From the NCBI GenBank assembly GCA_020137815.1, contig CM035360.1, positions 6,335,059-6,399,058 of the forward strand: DNA of 64,000 nucleotides, in the 5' to 3' direction. A program made the translations under genes and the position numbers. The number at the start of each line of letters is the position of its first letter. Positions within the stretch are counted from its first letter, which is position 1. The DNA comes from Hormiphora californensis. Lineage: Eukaryota > Ctenophora > Tentaculata > Cydippida > Pleurobrachiidae. Below are positions 21,784 through 46,637 of the stretch, in pieces. The notes below the pieces were generated by a model. The model made no database searches. It had not been told where the DNA came from and saw nothing but the letters and a program-made list of their open reading frames with translations.

Positions 21784-23091
21784 TAAGGGTACACCTGGCG
21801 TTTTTCATCATCGAGTGCCCAACCAAATGACTTCACCAGGGTTTAGGTCATACAAAATGGACCTCAAATATGCAATTTTAGCCCTAAAGTCGAATTCATA
21901 TTTTTGCTACACCCTATTTTCAAAGTGGCGTTTTTTCAATTTTTGTTGGAATTTTTAACCTCAGGACCACTTTTTTTGAGATAGAAACATTAAATTCTTG
22001 GAATTTGAAGAGAATATAAAGGTGAATAAGCCCAAAGAAGGATTTTTGAAATGGAGCTTATTTCTGGCCATGAGAACGGTTTACTTTTTTGCTTCTTTGA
22101 CACGCTGGCTGAGAATGTTCCCATGCTTCATTAGAGATGAAAATCTGGAAATAGTTGCTCAAAACAATTATCTATGTGCCCCAAAAATTTTGGAACTTTC
22201 CCGCCAAAGATGCGGTGTACAGAGCTTGTTTTGTGAAACCCGTCTTTTTGAAAAAAGGGAAATTCCCTGTATCTCAAAAACGGATGATCGTAGAGACCTG
22301 CGACCAAGCTTAATCGATTCAGAAGGTCCGATTTTGGGGGGGTCTTCTGAGAGACATTTTGCTCCTACTCCAACCGTTTTTGCTGTAATTGCGAAAAAGG
22401 TATCAGCAAGTAAGGGGGAAATCAGCCCGAAGCAGGCTACTGGAATAGAGTTGTTCCCCCTTTTCATAGAATCGGTTTTTCGCAATTACAGCAAAAACGG
22501 TTGGAGTAGGAGCAAAATGTCTCTCAGAAGACCCCCCCAAAATCGGACCTTCTGAATCGATTAAGCTTGGTCGCAGGTCTCTACGATCATCCGTTTTTGA
22601 GATACAGGGAATTTCCCTCTTTTTCAAAAAGACGGGTTTCACAAAACAAGCTCTGTACACCGCATCTTTGGCGGGAAAGTTCCAAAATTTTTGGGGCACA
22701 TAGATAATCGTTTTGAGCAACTATTTACAGATTTTCATCTCTAATGAAGCATGGGAACATTCTCAGCCAGCGTGTCAAAGAAGCAAAAAAGTAAACCGTT
22801 CTCATGGCCAGAAATAAGCTCCATTTCAAAAATCCTTCTTTGGGCTTATTCACCTTTATATTCTCTTCAAATTCCAAGAATTTAATGTTTCTATCTCAAA
22901 AAAAGTGGTCCTGAGGTTAAAAATTCCAACAAAAATTGAAAAAACGCCACTTTGAAAATAGGGTGTAGCAAAAATATGAATTCGACTTTAGGGCTAAAAT
23001 TGCATATTTGAGGTCCATTTTGTATGACCTAAACCCTGGTGAAGTCATTTGGTTGGGCACTCGATGATGAAAAACGCCAGGTGTACCCTTA
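21784..23091. mobile_element. Large foldback element (~1.3 kb, ~600-bp arms)
   Basis: The left arm starts taagggtacacctggcgttt and is mirrored by the right arm ending aaacgccaggtgtaccctta. The arms are nearly identical and flank a loop of about 90 bp near 22400-22490. AGTAT directly flanks both ends (21779-21783 and 23092-23096), a good five-base target duplication candidate. Alternatively, TTAA at both ends could be the target site. Open frames inside (for example 21998-22555) appear again on the opposite strand in the other arm and are not taken as genes. It sits just upstream of the first ASPH-like gene. Confidence 0.93.
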
Positions 23092-23215
23092 AGTATGAAC
23101 AAAACAACAGCGATCGGCGATCTACGTTTTCCAACTCCACACAGCAGTTGTAGTTGGTTAAATTAAAACAAGAGTGTCTGCTGTACCAATTGATAGTAAC
23201 AACAAATTACAGGTC

Positions 23216-25114
23216 ATGGCAGTCTCCAAACGGGTCAGCTCGGTAAAACGGGCCGATGGAAAGAAAGCTAAAGGTTATTTCTACTTGATACAATAAAATA
23301 CAAAATATAAAATAATACATTCCCTTTCCCTAGAAATTCTTTAACAACAACTTCTAATCGCAGGTGGTAAGGTAGACAAAAGTCCTAAAGCTGCTGCCGG
23401 TGGTGGTGGATCTGGAATTTTTTGTACCACTCTCCTCGTCACGGTGGCCACCCTCTCAGTCTTTGTGCTGGTGACGGAGTACAACTACAAAGTACCCTAT
23501 GTCACGCCTTTCCTGAAGACACATGACCTCCACCACCCTGTTCTATCTCCTCTCCTGGCTAAATATGGGCTCGATGAAAAGCTGGCCGTTGCTAAACACG
23601 AGTTTGATCAAAAGTTGGCTATCACTAAGATCCTTGTTGGTAAGACTGTGCAGCGGTTCCTCCCTGAGCGATACCAAAAACTAATGAAGGCTGCCCTGCC
23701 TGAATCTGTTGTCGAGAAACCTGAGGAGCCTGTTGCCCAGGAACCCGAACCCGTTGCTGAGGAACCTGTTGCCCAGGAACCCGAACCCGTTGCTGAGGAG
23801 CCTGTTGCCCAGGAACCCGAACCCGTTGTTGAGGAGCCTGTTGCCCAGGAACCTGAACCCGTTGCTGAGGAGCCTGTTGCCCAGGAACCCGAACCCGTTG
23901 CCGAGGAGCCTGTTGCCCAGGAACCTGAACCCGTTGCTGAGGAGCCTGTTGCTCAGGAACCCGAACCTGTTGCTGAGGAACCCGAACCTGTTCCTGAGGA
24001 GTCTGTCGCACAGGAACCCGAACCCGTTGCTGAGGAGCCTGTTGCCCAGGAACCCGAACCCGTTGCTGAGGAGCCTGTTGCCCAGGAACCCGAACCCGTT
24101 GCTGAAGAGCCTGTTGCCCAGGAACCCGAACCCGTTGCCCAGGAACCCGAACCCGTTGCTGAGGAGCCTGTTGCCCAGGAACCCGAAACCGTTGCTCAGG
24201 AACCCGAACCCGTTGCTGAGGAAACTGTTGCCCAGGATCCCGAACCCGTTGCTCAGGAACCCGAACCCGTTGTTGAGGAGCCTGTTGCCCAGGAACCCGA
24301 ACCCGTTGCTGAGGAGCCTGTTGCTCAGGAACCCGAACCCGTTGCTGAGGAGCCTGTTGCCCAGGAACCCGAAACCGTTGCTCAGGAACCCGAGCCCGTC
24401 GCCCAGGAACCCGAACCCGTTGCTCAGGAGCCTGTTGCCCAGGAACCCGAAACCGTTGCTCAGGAACCCGAACCCGTTGCTGAGGAGCCCGTCGCCCAGG
24501 AACCAGAACCATTAGTGGAGGAGCCTGTTGCCCAGGAACCCGAACCTGTTGCCCAGGAGCCCGAGCCCGTTGCTGAGGAACCCGAGCCCGTCGCCCAGGA
24601 ACCCGAACCCGTTGCTGAGGAACCTGTTGCTGAGGAACCCGAACCCCTTGCTGAGGAACCTGTTGCCCAGGAACCCGAACCCGTTGCTGAGGAGCCTGTT
24701 GCCCAGGAACCCGAACCCGTTGTTGAGGAGCCTGTTGCCCAGGAGCCCGAACCCGTTGCTGAGGAACCCGTTGCTGAGGAACCCGTTGCTGAGGAACCCG
24801 TTGACCAGGAACCCGTTGCCGAGGAGCCTGTTGCCCAGGAACCCGAACCCGTTGCTGAGGAACCTGTTGCCCAGGAACCCGAACCCGTTGCCCAGGAACC
24901 CGTTGCTGAGGAGCCTGTTGCCCAGGAACTCGAACCCGTTGCTGAGGAGCCTGTTGCCCAGGAACCCGAACCCGTTGCCCAGGAACCATCTGCAACACAA
25001 GATGTTGAAGTAGAAGTTGATGGTGGGTATGAGGAAGCACCTGCCTCCGCAGCAGATGAGGAGGAAGAAGACTATGAAGAAATGAGCGAAGAGGCTCTAC
25101 TTGAGACCTTGTAG
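23216..25114 (+). CDS. ASPH-like type II membrane protein without hydroxylase domain
   Basis: Two exons (23216-23273 and 23364-25114) encode about 602 residues. A short basic cytoplasmic N terminus (MAVSKRVSSVKRADGKKAKG) and a Gly-rich linker lead to one transmembrane segment (about TTLLVTVATLSVFVLVT) and a short luminal part with the motif VPYVTPF. Then comes a repeat region of more than 400 residues built from 12-residue units of the PVAEEPVAQEPE kind, and an acidic tail ending in LLETL. The next gene has the same start, intron position and phase and a matching IPYVSPI motif, so the two are tandem duplicates. In animals, ASPH locus products lacking the enzyme domain (junctin/humbug type) arise by alternative splicing. 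Here the short form would be a gene of its own. The acidic luminal repeats could bind calcium, which is inference. Confidence 0.85.
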
Positions 25115-25469
25115 TCAGATTATTTAAACTCTCCCCCTCTTTTTTTTCTGCTTTCTTTTCGTAAAGTTGAAAGTTTTTCCCCAAAGTTGAAAGTTTTTCC
25201 CCAAAAAATTGTCGTGTTTCCCCCGACCATGTGTGCAGCACACTCATGGCCCTATTGATTAAGTTTTTTAATAGCTCTCTTATTTGTAAGTTGAGATGTT
25301 TTTATTGTTTTAATTTAAAACACATTGTTGCGTATGTCTATGCAGTGGTGCGTGTTATTTTAAAATCATAACCGTAAACATTATGATAATTGTATCTGTA
25401 AAATCGTTGTTTAATTGTTTTACATAATTACACAATTACAAAACTAATAACCCCCGGTTTGTGTATAGG
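25115..25469. other. Spacer between the two ASPH-like genes
   Basis: Probable 3' UTR of the first gene and promoter/5' UTR of the second. Contains a tandem copy of aaagttgaaagtttttcccc near 25163-25204 and T-rich stretches. No gene is seen. Confidence 0.6.
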
Positions 25470-28400
25470 ATGCCCTCAAAGACAGCATCTAAAAAGCCGC
25501 AAAAGGCTTCCACAGCCGCCCCTAATGCCGCCGCAGGTAAATCATAGAGATACCACACAGTTTATTTGTCTTTCTATTCGTTGCTTTGAGATTACATTCC
25601 TCTAATGTCACTGCCATGAGACTATACCTTTTTTTCAGGTGGTCTATTAAGTGGGCTGGCCATTGCCTTGATCCTCTCTCTGACGGCAGTGGTGGGAGTC
25701 TACGTTCTCATCGCTCAGGCTGGCGTTAACATTCCTTATGTTTCACCGATCGCTAAAGAGTTCGGTATTGTTCCACCCTCGGAGCCGGCTGCCCCTGCTG
25801 AAGTTTCACCGGAGGCTGCTGTTCCTGTTGTAGAGCGAGCTGAACCTGTTTTTGAGGAGGAGGCCGAGGAACCTGTCGATGTTTCCGAAGACATAGAAGA
25901 TGAAGAACCAGTAGCCGAAGAGCCCGTTGCCGAGGAAACTGTTGCCGAAGAGCCCGTTGCCGAGGAAACTGTTGCCGAAGAGCCCGTTGCCGAGGAAACT
26001 GTTACTGAGGAACCAGTTGCCGAAGAGCCTGTTGCTGAGGAACCAGTTGCCGAAGAGCCCGTTGCCGAGGAACCAGTAGTCGAAGAGCCCGTTGCCGAAG
26101 AGCCCGTTGCCGAGGAAACTGTTGCCGAAGAGCCCGTTGCCGAGGAAACTGTTGCCGAAGAGCCAGTTGCCGAGGAAACTGTTTCAGAAGAGCCCGTTGC
26201 CGAGGAAACTGTTGCCGAAGAGCCCGTTGCCGAGGAAACTGTTACTGAGGAACCCGAACCCTTTGCTGAGGAGCCTGTTGCTCAGGAACCCGAACCCGTT
26301 GCCGAAGAGCCCGTTGCCGAGGAAACTGTTACTGAGGAACCCGAACCCTTTGCTGAGGAGCCTGTTGCTCAGGAACCCGAACCCGTTGTTGAGGAGCCTG
26401 TTGCCGAGGAAACTGTTGCCGAGGAACCAGTTGCTGAGGAACCAGTTGCCGAGGAACCAGTTGCAGAAGAGCCCGTTGCCGAGGAGCATGTTGCCGAAGA
26501 GCCCGTTGCTGAGGAGCCTGTTGCCCAGGAACCCGAACCCGTTGTTGAGGAGCCTGTTGCCGAGGAAACTGTTACTGAGGAACCCGAACCCTTTGCTGAG
26601 GAGCCTGTTGCTCAGGAATCACATGCCGAAGAGCCCGTTGCCGAGGAGCATGTTGCCGAAGAGCCCGTTGCTGAGGAGCCTGTTGCCCAGGAACCCGAAC
26701 CCGTTGTTGAGGAGCCTGTTGCCCAGGAACCCGAACCCGTTGCTGAGGAGCCTGTTGCCCAGGAACCCGAACCCGTTGCTGAGGAGCCCGTTGCCCAGGA
26801 ACCCGAACCCGTTGCTGAGGAACCCGAAGCTGTTGCTCAGGAACCAGTTGGTGACCTTCCCAGCTACCTCACTGACGAAGAGAAATCTAACTGGGGGGAG
26901 ATCAGTGCCGCTCTGGCACTCATGGAAACTGATCCAGCCGCTGCCAAGGAGCAGTTCGATGCTCTTTCCGTGACCCTCAGAAACAGTTATGTTGTCATGT
27001 ACGGGGGTGCTCGGGCATCTCAGTTGCTAATGGCAACGAACCCAAGGGAAGAGAGAAATGCGATCCAGGCGTTCCGAGGTCTGGTGAATCACGGCAAGAA
27101 GCTCCCCGCTGAGATTAGGACTCCCGCTTTAAAGAGGTGAGGGTTGTTATCTATATTTTAACAAAATCAAGAAATATTACAAGCGCCTTATCTTATTCCT
27201 TTCTTTCGACTTCCATCTCCCTCACTCCCCTCCCTTTCCCCCCAGCTGTGCTGAGTTGCTGATAGGAAGTGGAAGGACCAGAATGGCCGTGTCCACACTC
27301 CAGAAAAACATGGACTTTGTTGAAACTCAACCTGAACTCGTTATTACTATGGGTAAATTAATTTATGATGATGTCACGATTAATTAATTATGTTATGATA
27401 TCCACTTTCTGAAAACTATTTGTTGTGAAATCTGGTACTTCTCATCCAGGAATATATTAATTTCATGACTGAGAACTAAAATTTGACTACATTTTTCAGT
27501 TGAGGCCCTTGTCAGTGCTGATGATTCTGCAGGAGCCCTGGCACTTGCCAAGAAACAGGAGTCCCTCACCCTCCCTCTCAAGATCGCCATGGCCAAAGCG
27601 CACCGCTCTGAGTATGGAACCTCCACTGATCTTTCCCAACTGACAAGTGCAGTTGATCTACTGTCTGGCGTGGCTGATAAGTCTCGTACAGTAGTGGATC
27701 TGTTGGGCGATTGTCTGACGAGACTGGGAAGGGATGAGGAGGCCATGACGGTGTATAGTGATGCTGTGGAGCGGGGCCTAATTCCATCTGTCTATCAGCG
27801 ACCCGCCACATTGGTGAGTGTAGAGTTTTGGGCTAACTGGGAGTTCTGATATTGTCAATTATACATTGAGTATTGACACAGTGTTGAGTGAGGGTTAGTT
27901 TACAATTAGTCGCTCCACTTTATGTCTGATTGGACCAGTCTAGATAATTGATCCAATTACAACATACTGTGTGATTTTAAATGACTGAGACTGGAATATT
28001 GCGAATTGTGTGAAAACTATGGCATCTTTCGACTTCAAATTTTGGGAAATGATAAAACTAGGTTGTAGCAATTTTCTCCTAGTTTTACAGCACATTTCAA
28101 TGTTCCTGAATGAATCTATTGCCCAAAAACCTCCTCCGACTTTACACAGTCATATCTCTGGAGTCTAATGAGATAGAGAGTTCAAATTTTTAGGAGAGAC
28201 AGATAAGACGATTTCGAATGTTTTGTCTGCTTTACGAGTTGCTACATTTTACCATTTGTTCACAGGAACTGTTTAAAGTGATGTAACACGCTCTAATTAG
28301 GCCAAATTTAGGTCATTTTACCCCTCAGAGATCACATGTCCGGCTGCATCTAGTGGGCTAATGAGGCCTTGAACACGCATACGTCACATGTTACTGTAGG

Positions 28401-28565
28401 GCTACAGCTCTCCTTTTCCATCTTGAACCAGCAGACATGATCATGGTGTCTGGAAGTGGTAACAAGCTGTAGAAAACCAAACAGACTAGATGCTCTCTAC
28501 TTCAACGTATCACTCTCTCCCTTTCTCGTTATAAGGTCACGTGACTGGAATTGGGATCTCGACAT

Positions 28566-28642
<77 letters not shown>

Positions 28643-30396
28643 TGAGATAGAGAACGCCTTGTAGACATTGTATTGTCGTCATCATGTCGAGATCCCAATT
28701 CCAGTCACGTGACCTTATAACGAGAAAGGGAGAGAGTGATACGTTGAAGTAGAGAGCATCTAGTCTGTCTGGTTTTCTACAGCTTGTTACCACTTCCAGA
28801 CACCATGATCATGTCTGCTGGTTCAAGATGGAAAAGGAGAGCTGTAGCCCTACAGTAACACGTGACGTATGCGTGTTCAAGGCCTCATTAGCCCACTAGA
28901 TGCAGCCGGACATGTGATCTTTGAGGGGTAAAATGACCTAAATTTGGCCTAATTAGAGCGTGTTACATCACTTTAAACAGTTCCTGTGAACAAATGGTAA
29001 AATGTAGCAACTCGTAAAGCAGACAAAACATTCGAAATCGTCTTATCTGTCTCTCCTAAAAATTTGAACTCTCTATCTCATTAGACTCCAGAGATATGAC
29101 TGTGTAAAGTCGGAGGAGGTTTTTGGGCAATAGATTCATTCAGGAACATTGAAATTTGCTGTAAAACTAGGAGAAAATTGCTACAACCTAGTTTTATCAT
29201 GTCCCAAAATTTGAAGTCGAAAGATGCCATAGTTTTCACACAATTCGCAATATTCCAGTCTCAGTCATTCAAAATCACACAGTATACCGCTGTTTAATTA
29301 GTGACGACAATATAAGAGCTTAGAAGAACACAGAATCCCATATTTCATATTTTTGGGACCCAAAAGTGAAAAGAACTACAGCTTTTGGGGGATAATAATT
29401 GTGCTCTGAATGAGAAGGAATGGACAATGGTGTCTGATACTATATTTTTCTGTGTGAGCTGTGACTCATACCATTGTGGTCTGTAATTCAGATATTAGCT
29501 GTGTTTACCAGAGTAATGCATTAGTAGAAAATTTAATACACCGGTGTATTAAAGTTTCTACTAATAGTAGGATACACCGACTAGAGTAAAGTAGGAGAGG
29601 AACTTAGTAGATGGCAGAAAATATGTCCTCTCTAGACTAACATGGTTCTAGATATATCGCTCAGCACTAAGATTCAGCACTCGAATAATAGTTACCCCTG
29701 TATTCATTACGCACTCTTAGTAAAGTTCTAACCCACGCATTTACTTCAGGTATCAGGTCTAAAAGCAGAACCAGTATGGAGTGATTACCCTCTACCAGTT
29801 CTCTCCCTGACCGATGAGGAGAAGACCATGATTGTGGACAATGTCGTATACAAAGGTATGTGCAGAACATGAATATTTCGCCCATATTTCGTTTCAACAG
29901 AATTTAGGATTGATATCGGACCTCTTGGAACAGAGGAAGGGATCTTTTGTTGGGGTTGGCTCACATCATCATTTTATTACAAAAAGAGCGTACACGCTCT
30001 GTGAGGGTTCGGTAGATCAAGGTTACGTACTGTGAACATTTGAAGGATGACACCTTTCTCTCGCTCCAATATCCATTGACCACACGTCCCTGTGCAAAAG
30101 AAAACATTTCCAAATGTTTAGATAGTCAATCAGACTGACATACATTTCATTTTCACAACTCTCATTATATGGAGAATGGAAGAGTGGTTTCTCTCTCTCT
30201 CTAAACAACGAGGGAGAGCAGTAGACGAGCGAGCGAGGGAGAAGAGAGACGAGAGCGAGAGGAGAGCGAGAGAGCATGATCTCGCTCTCTCTCTCTATTA
30301 TCTTTCTCTAGTCCTCTTGCTGGTCGCTATGCATCTCTATCGCTCGCGCTCGAGATCTCGCGACGCTCTCGCGTCTCTCTCTCGCTCTCTCGTCTC

Positions 30397-30433
<37 letters not shown>

Positions 30434-31540
30434 TTCTCTTTCAATCACACATCTCATTTCTGATTGCCCATGGGCTATACTTTGTGGGAAAGAGAAGAAT
30501 AAAGACCCCATAATTGCTAGCTCGAGTGCTAGAGAGAAAGTGCACCATTATGCTAACAAAGGGATAATATGCTAGTAGATCACATAATCCTACACACACA
30601 TAATCACCCCCCTGTGTGTGTAAAGGGGGAATCTGAGATGGGTCAAGTTTCACCAGCCTGCCACGGACTAACTAATCAGATTTCCGAATTTCGGTTTTCT
30701 AGAACTTCTATAGAAAGGTCCTTGAGTAAACACATCATGTATTGACCGGAAAAGTGTCTTTCAGAGTACCCCAGTTTAGTTCCCAACCCAATTACACGTG
30801 TACCCAACAGTTTTACAAGCCCTTTTCCTTGACACGTGTCATGTACCAACCCTAACTAGTCACGGTGTAGTACCAAGTTAGAACTCTCTCTGAAAGCTTG
30901 CCCATAAAGACCCATTTCTACGTTTAATTAAAAACAACGTACAAGATACAAAATCAAAGATCACTATTTTGTCTTCTACTTCATTACCTGTCATCATGTT
31001 TATCGTTTCCTCAGACGCACTTCCTGTAATTGGTAATACTAGCAGCAAGTGTGACAAATAGGGACACTTCATGCCATGTCACAGTTACTCTTCGATTATC
31101 ATTTGCAATCCTAGGAAGTATTGGGACCATAATCATCAGTAGGTACTAAAGCTGTAGTCGGCTAAAGAGTAACGCATCAAATACTGTGTGAATGGGGGAC
31201 ACGTGGTGTTCTTCACGTGATCATTCTTGTACAATGATATGGGGGCTCTTTATGTCTTTATGTACCATATGGGGGCCTCTTTATGTGGTTGATAGTTTGT
31301 ATTCAGAGGAGAGAAAGAGAGTTTGATTAATGACAAAAAGAGATGTGTGTGAGAGAGAGGGTTGTGAGACTATGAGAGAGAGGGAGAGTGAGAGAGGGGT
31401 GAGAGAGAGGTCTAATAAAAACAGCTGGTGTTGTGTGTACTGCATATTACATCCCATGCTATCTCCACAGTCCACGTCTCCTTCTCAATAAATCACGTAC
31501 ATTATGTAGGCCGCATCTTTTAACTCGTATGCATATTGCA

Positions 31541-31582
<42 letters not shown>

Positions 31583-32680
31583 TATAGCTATAAAGAGGGA
31601 GATAGAGAGAAGGAAAGAAGGAGGGGGCACTGTGTAGTTGTTTGCATAATCTATGCAGCAGTATATACATAAACCCACACGTATGTTGTAGTAGGAAGGA
31701 GTGTGTGGGGGCGGCGGGACCAAGAACAAATGGAATGATTCCGTATATCATTATGCATATATTATCCATCTAAGTATCATTCCGTGTGCACCATGATCTA
31801 TTCGGACAGCTCTCGATGCTAAATTCTAATTCAACCTCCCCAGGTCTATTCAGTGGAGTTGATGGAAGTCTGGAGAGAGAGGGGGTTTGGGGATACTACG
31901 ACCTGGCAATCCAGGGAAGCTTCCTAGAGCAGGAGTGTGAAGCGATCCCAGGGATTTGTGATAAGATTGACGCGGCTGAGTTTCAGGACTTTGACAGGGT
32001 AAGAGACGGATACAATATGTTGTAGTAATCAATACTATTGTATCACCTGGTGGTATTATTTGTACTGTTTAGAGCCTGACGCTCCATTCTTCCATACTTC
32101 GAGAACTTCTATAGTTAGTCCTCTATTTTCTATGATAATGCCCATATGGAAGTACAACTTCTCTCCCTATACCCAGGTGTATGTGTCTCTACTCTACCCC
32201 AAATCTGCAACGTGGCCTCATGTCGCACCTGACAACACTAAACTCAACATTATAATCCCCATATTCGGATCTCCCTCTCTTCGTATTGCCAGCACAACCA
32301 TGTAAGTGTGTATAGTAACACGTTGTTCAGATCGGGAGTGTAAATTCCCCGGGGGGGGACCCAAAACTGTGGGCCCAATGTCACACGCTCCTATGCGACA
32401 CGTAGGACGTTTTGGTGTGGGCTGGAACGCGCGATGTGGAACTTACAGGGAGATCACGTGACTCAGCGCGCGAGACACGCGGCAAATCCAGGCGGTCGCT
32501 CCCCTTGCGCGCGCGTAACGGTACTGGGTGTTCCCAAAAAACTTGACCCCCTCCTTTTTCAGGGTGCTGGGCGAAGAAACGATTGTGGTGGACCCTTCGT
32601 TTGAGATGGACCTGACCAACACATCAGATGATCCTGCTGTTCTATTAGTTGTCTCAGTTGCCCATCCAGCGACCTCTTAG
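25470..32680 (+). CDS. Aspartyl/asparaginyl beta-hydroxylase-like protein, probably inactive
   Basis: Eight exons (25470-25536, 25639-27136, 27246-27352, 27500-27813, 29750-29855, 31844-31998, 32177-32301, 32563-32680) join cleanly into 829 residues. The order is: basic N terminus, transmembrane helix (ALILSLTAVVGVYVLI), an E/P/V/A repeat region to about residue 420, a helical TPR-like segment, and a C-terminal AspH-type double-stranded beta-helix domain. The domain is recognisable from GVWGYYDL, WPHVAPDN, DPSFEMDL and the closing AHPATS. ASPH enzymes hydroxylate Asp/Asn in EGF domains in the ER, binding Fe(II) by two His (human 679 and 725) and 2-oxoglutarate with residues including R688, H690 and R735. 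The first His is kept (WPH), but the second is Met (SFEMD) and the positions of R688, H690 and R735 are not conserved. The fold looks retained and the chemistry lost. A foldback element lies in its fourth intron. Confidence 0.9.
27964..29285. mobile_element. Foldback element (~1.3 kb) with (GA)n loop, in an intron of the ASPH-like gene
   Basis: Left arm begins atactgtgtgattttaaatg and the right arm ends catt-caaaatcacacagtat in mirror order. Arms of roughly 600 bp are nearly identical and flank a (GA)n tract at about 28566-28641. It has no transposase. It is in the 27814-29749 intron, so it would be part of the primary transcript and could form a long RNA duplex. No convincing target duplication was found. 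Confidence 0.92.
29520..29566. repeat. 46-bp near-perfect palindrome
   Basis: attagtagaaa and tttctactaat flank tttaatacacc/ggtgtattaaa with no loop. It lies in the same intron as the foldback element at 27964-29285. Confidence 0.85.
29856..31843. other. Long intron of the ASPH-like gene with GA/CT low complexity
   Basis: This intron of about 2 kb contains a mixed GA-then-CT region at about 30180-30430 that can fold on itself, GA-rich sequence at 31310-31410 and a (GA)n run at 31541-31579. No coding exon is recognised in it. Confidence 0.6.
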
Positions 32681-33250
32681 ACTTGGGTGATCATCATCAA
32701 GGCCATGATGCAGAGAGACTGTTAATTTAACATCTGACAATGCAATCTGGAGGTTTTTTTGCTGTCGTTATTTATTTCAATCCCATATTCAATCACACAC
32801 CCCATCTATATTTACAGAGAGCTTTATGTTTATTATACATTTTACAAGTTTATACTTAGAGCATAGCACCGTTTATACATTTTTGTGCACCTATATTTTT
32901 TGTACATTTTGACTTTTTTACTTGACCGAGAGAGAGCAATAGAGGATTATATATATTTATACCGAATTTACTTTATTTTATTAAACCGACGAGACCGATT
33001 TTCTCTGTACATTTCTTTTCCCGTTTATACCAACAAAAACAGCCGTGTTTTCCTTTTTTGTAAAATAAATCAATGTGCATTTAAAATTAAAACAGTCTTT
33101 TCTCACTTCCACTTACATAAAACTGGTGGGTCTGAGGGGAAGGGGCGTTTTGTAATATATATCCCCTAACAACATGCAAGAAAACATGAAAAAACAGGGG
33201 ATAGAATAATAATAGGTCGGGGTTTCTCTGTTTAGGGGGTTTGCTGATAT
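32681..33250. other. Intergenic, convergent 3' ends
   Basis: 3' flanks of the ASPH-like gene (+) and the PHF20-like gene (-). AT-rich with T-runs and no recognisable gene. An open frame at 32885-33169 is A/T-driven and unsupported. Confidence 0.6.
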
Positions 33251-45984
<12,734 letters not shown>

Positions 45985-46637
45985 AGCATTTTATACCTAG
46001 TGGTGAGAGATATAGATTAAAAGGGATTAAAACATTGGGATTATTGCACATTGCGCAACGAAGAAAGGATAGGTGCATACAGCGATATTGCGTGCAATCT
46101 GTACCACTGTCCCATAGCACAGCAGAGCAATGTCTGAGGAAAGTGACAAGAAGAGAGTGAGCGCGAGTCAAAGTAGAGGGAGTCGGGAGAAAGAGGGATA
46201 TCTATAGAGAGAGAGAGACAGAGAGAAGGTTGATAAGACGAAGGAATACGACGGCATAGCGCCATGCGAATATATGTGAGAATAGACAGGAGAGAGGTTA
46301 GTCATGAGTCACTAGAAAGTGAGGGGATGATTGCAATAAACACAGGGATATAAGATTGAGATCAGAGAGATAGAGAGGGAGAGAGATAGAGATCAGAGAG
46401 ATAGAGAGGGAGAGAGATAGAGATCACAGAGAGGGAGAGAGTCTCTCCTGGGGAGAGAGACGGAGGATAGCAGTAATACTACTGTTACTAAAAGCCTCCC
46501 GTGTGAAGATTTATATACGTTGTCATACACATACACATATATATAATCAGCTCAGAAGGTTCTATATGAAGAGATGGCAACACAATATCATCTTTCTTTC
46601 TCCGATTTAAATAAGTAGACACTATTAACAAAATGCG
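45985..46637. other. Spacer between SNRNP27 and the PHF20-like gene
   Basis: Promoter and 5' UTR region of the PHF20-like gene together with the 3' flank of SNRNP27. Contains three copies of a gatcagagagatagagaggg unit near 46360-46440. No gene is seen. Confidence 0.6.

Noticed and set aside
21998-22720. Open frames of 105-185 codons inside the large foldback element
   Set aside because: The same peptide text appears on both strands, once in each arm, which shows it follows from the inverted repeat. No transposase motif is present.
23625-26973. Long alternative-frame and minus-strand frames across the E/P/V/A repeats
   Set aside because: Repetitive GC-rich codons keep all frames open. Only the frames with N-terminal anchors, intron phase and downstream domain continuity are supported.
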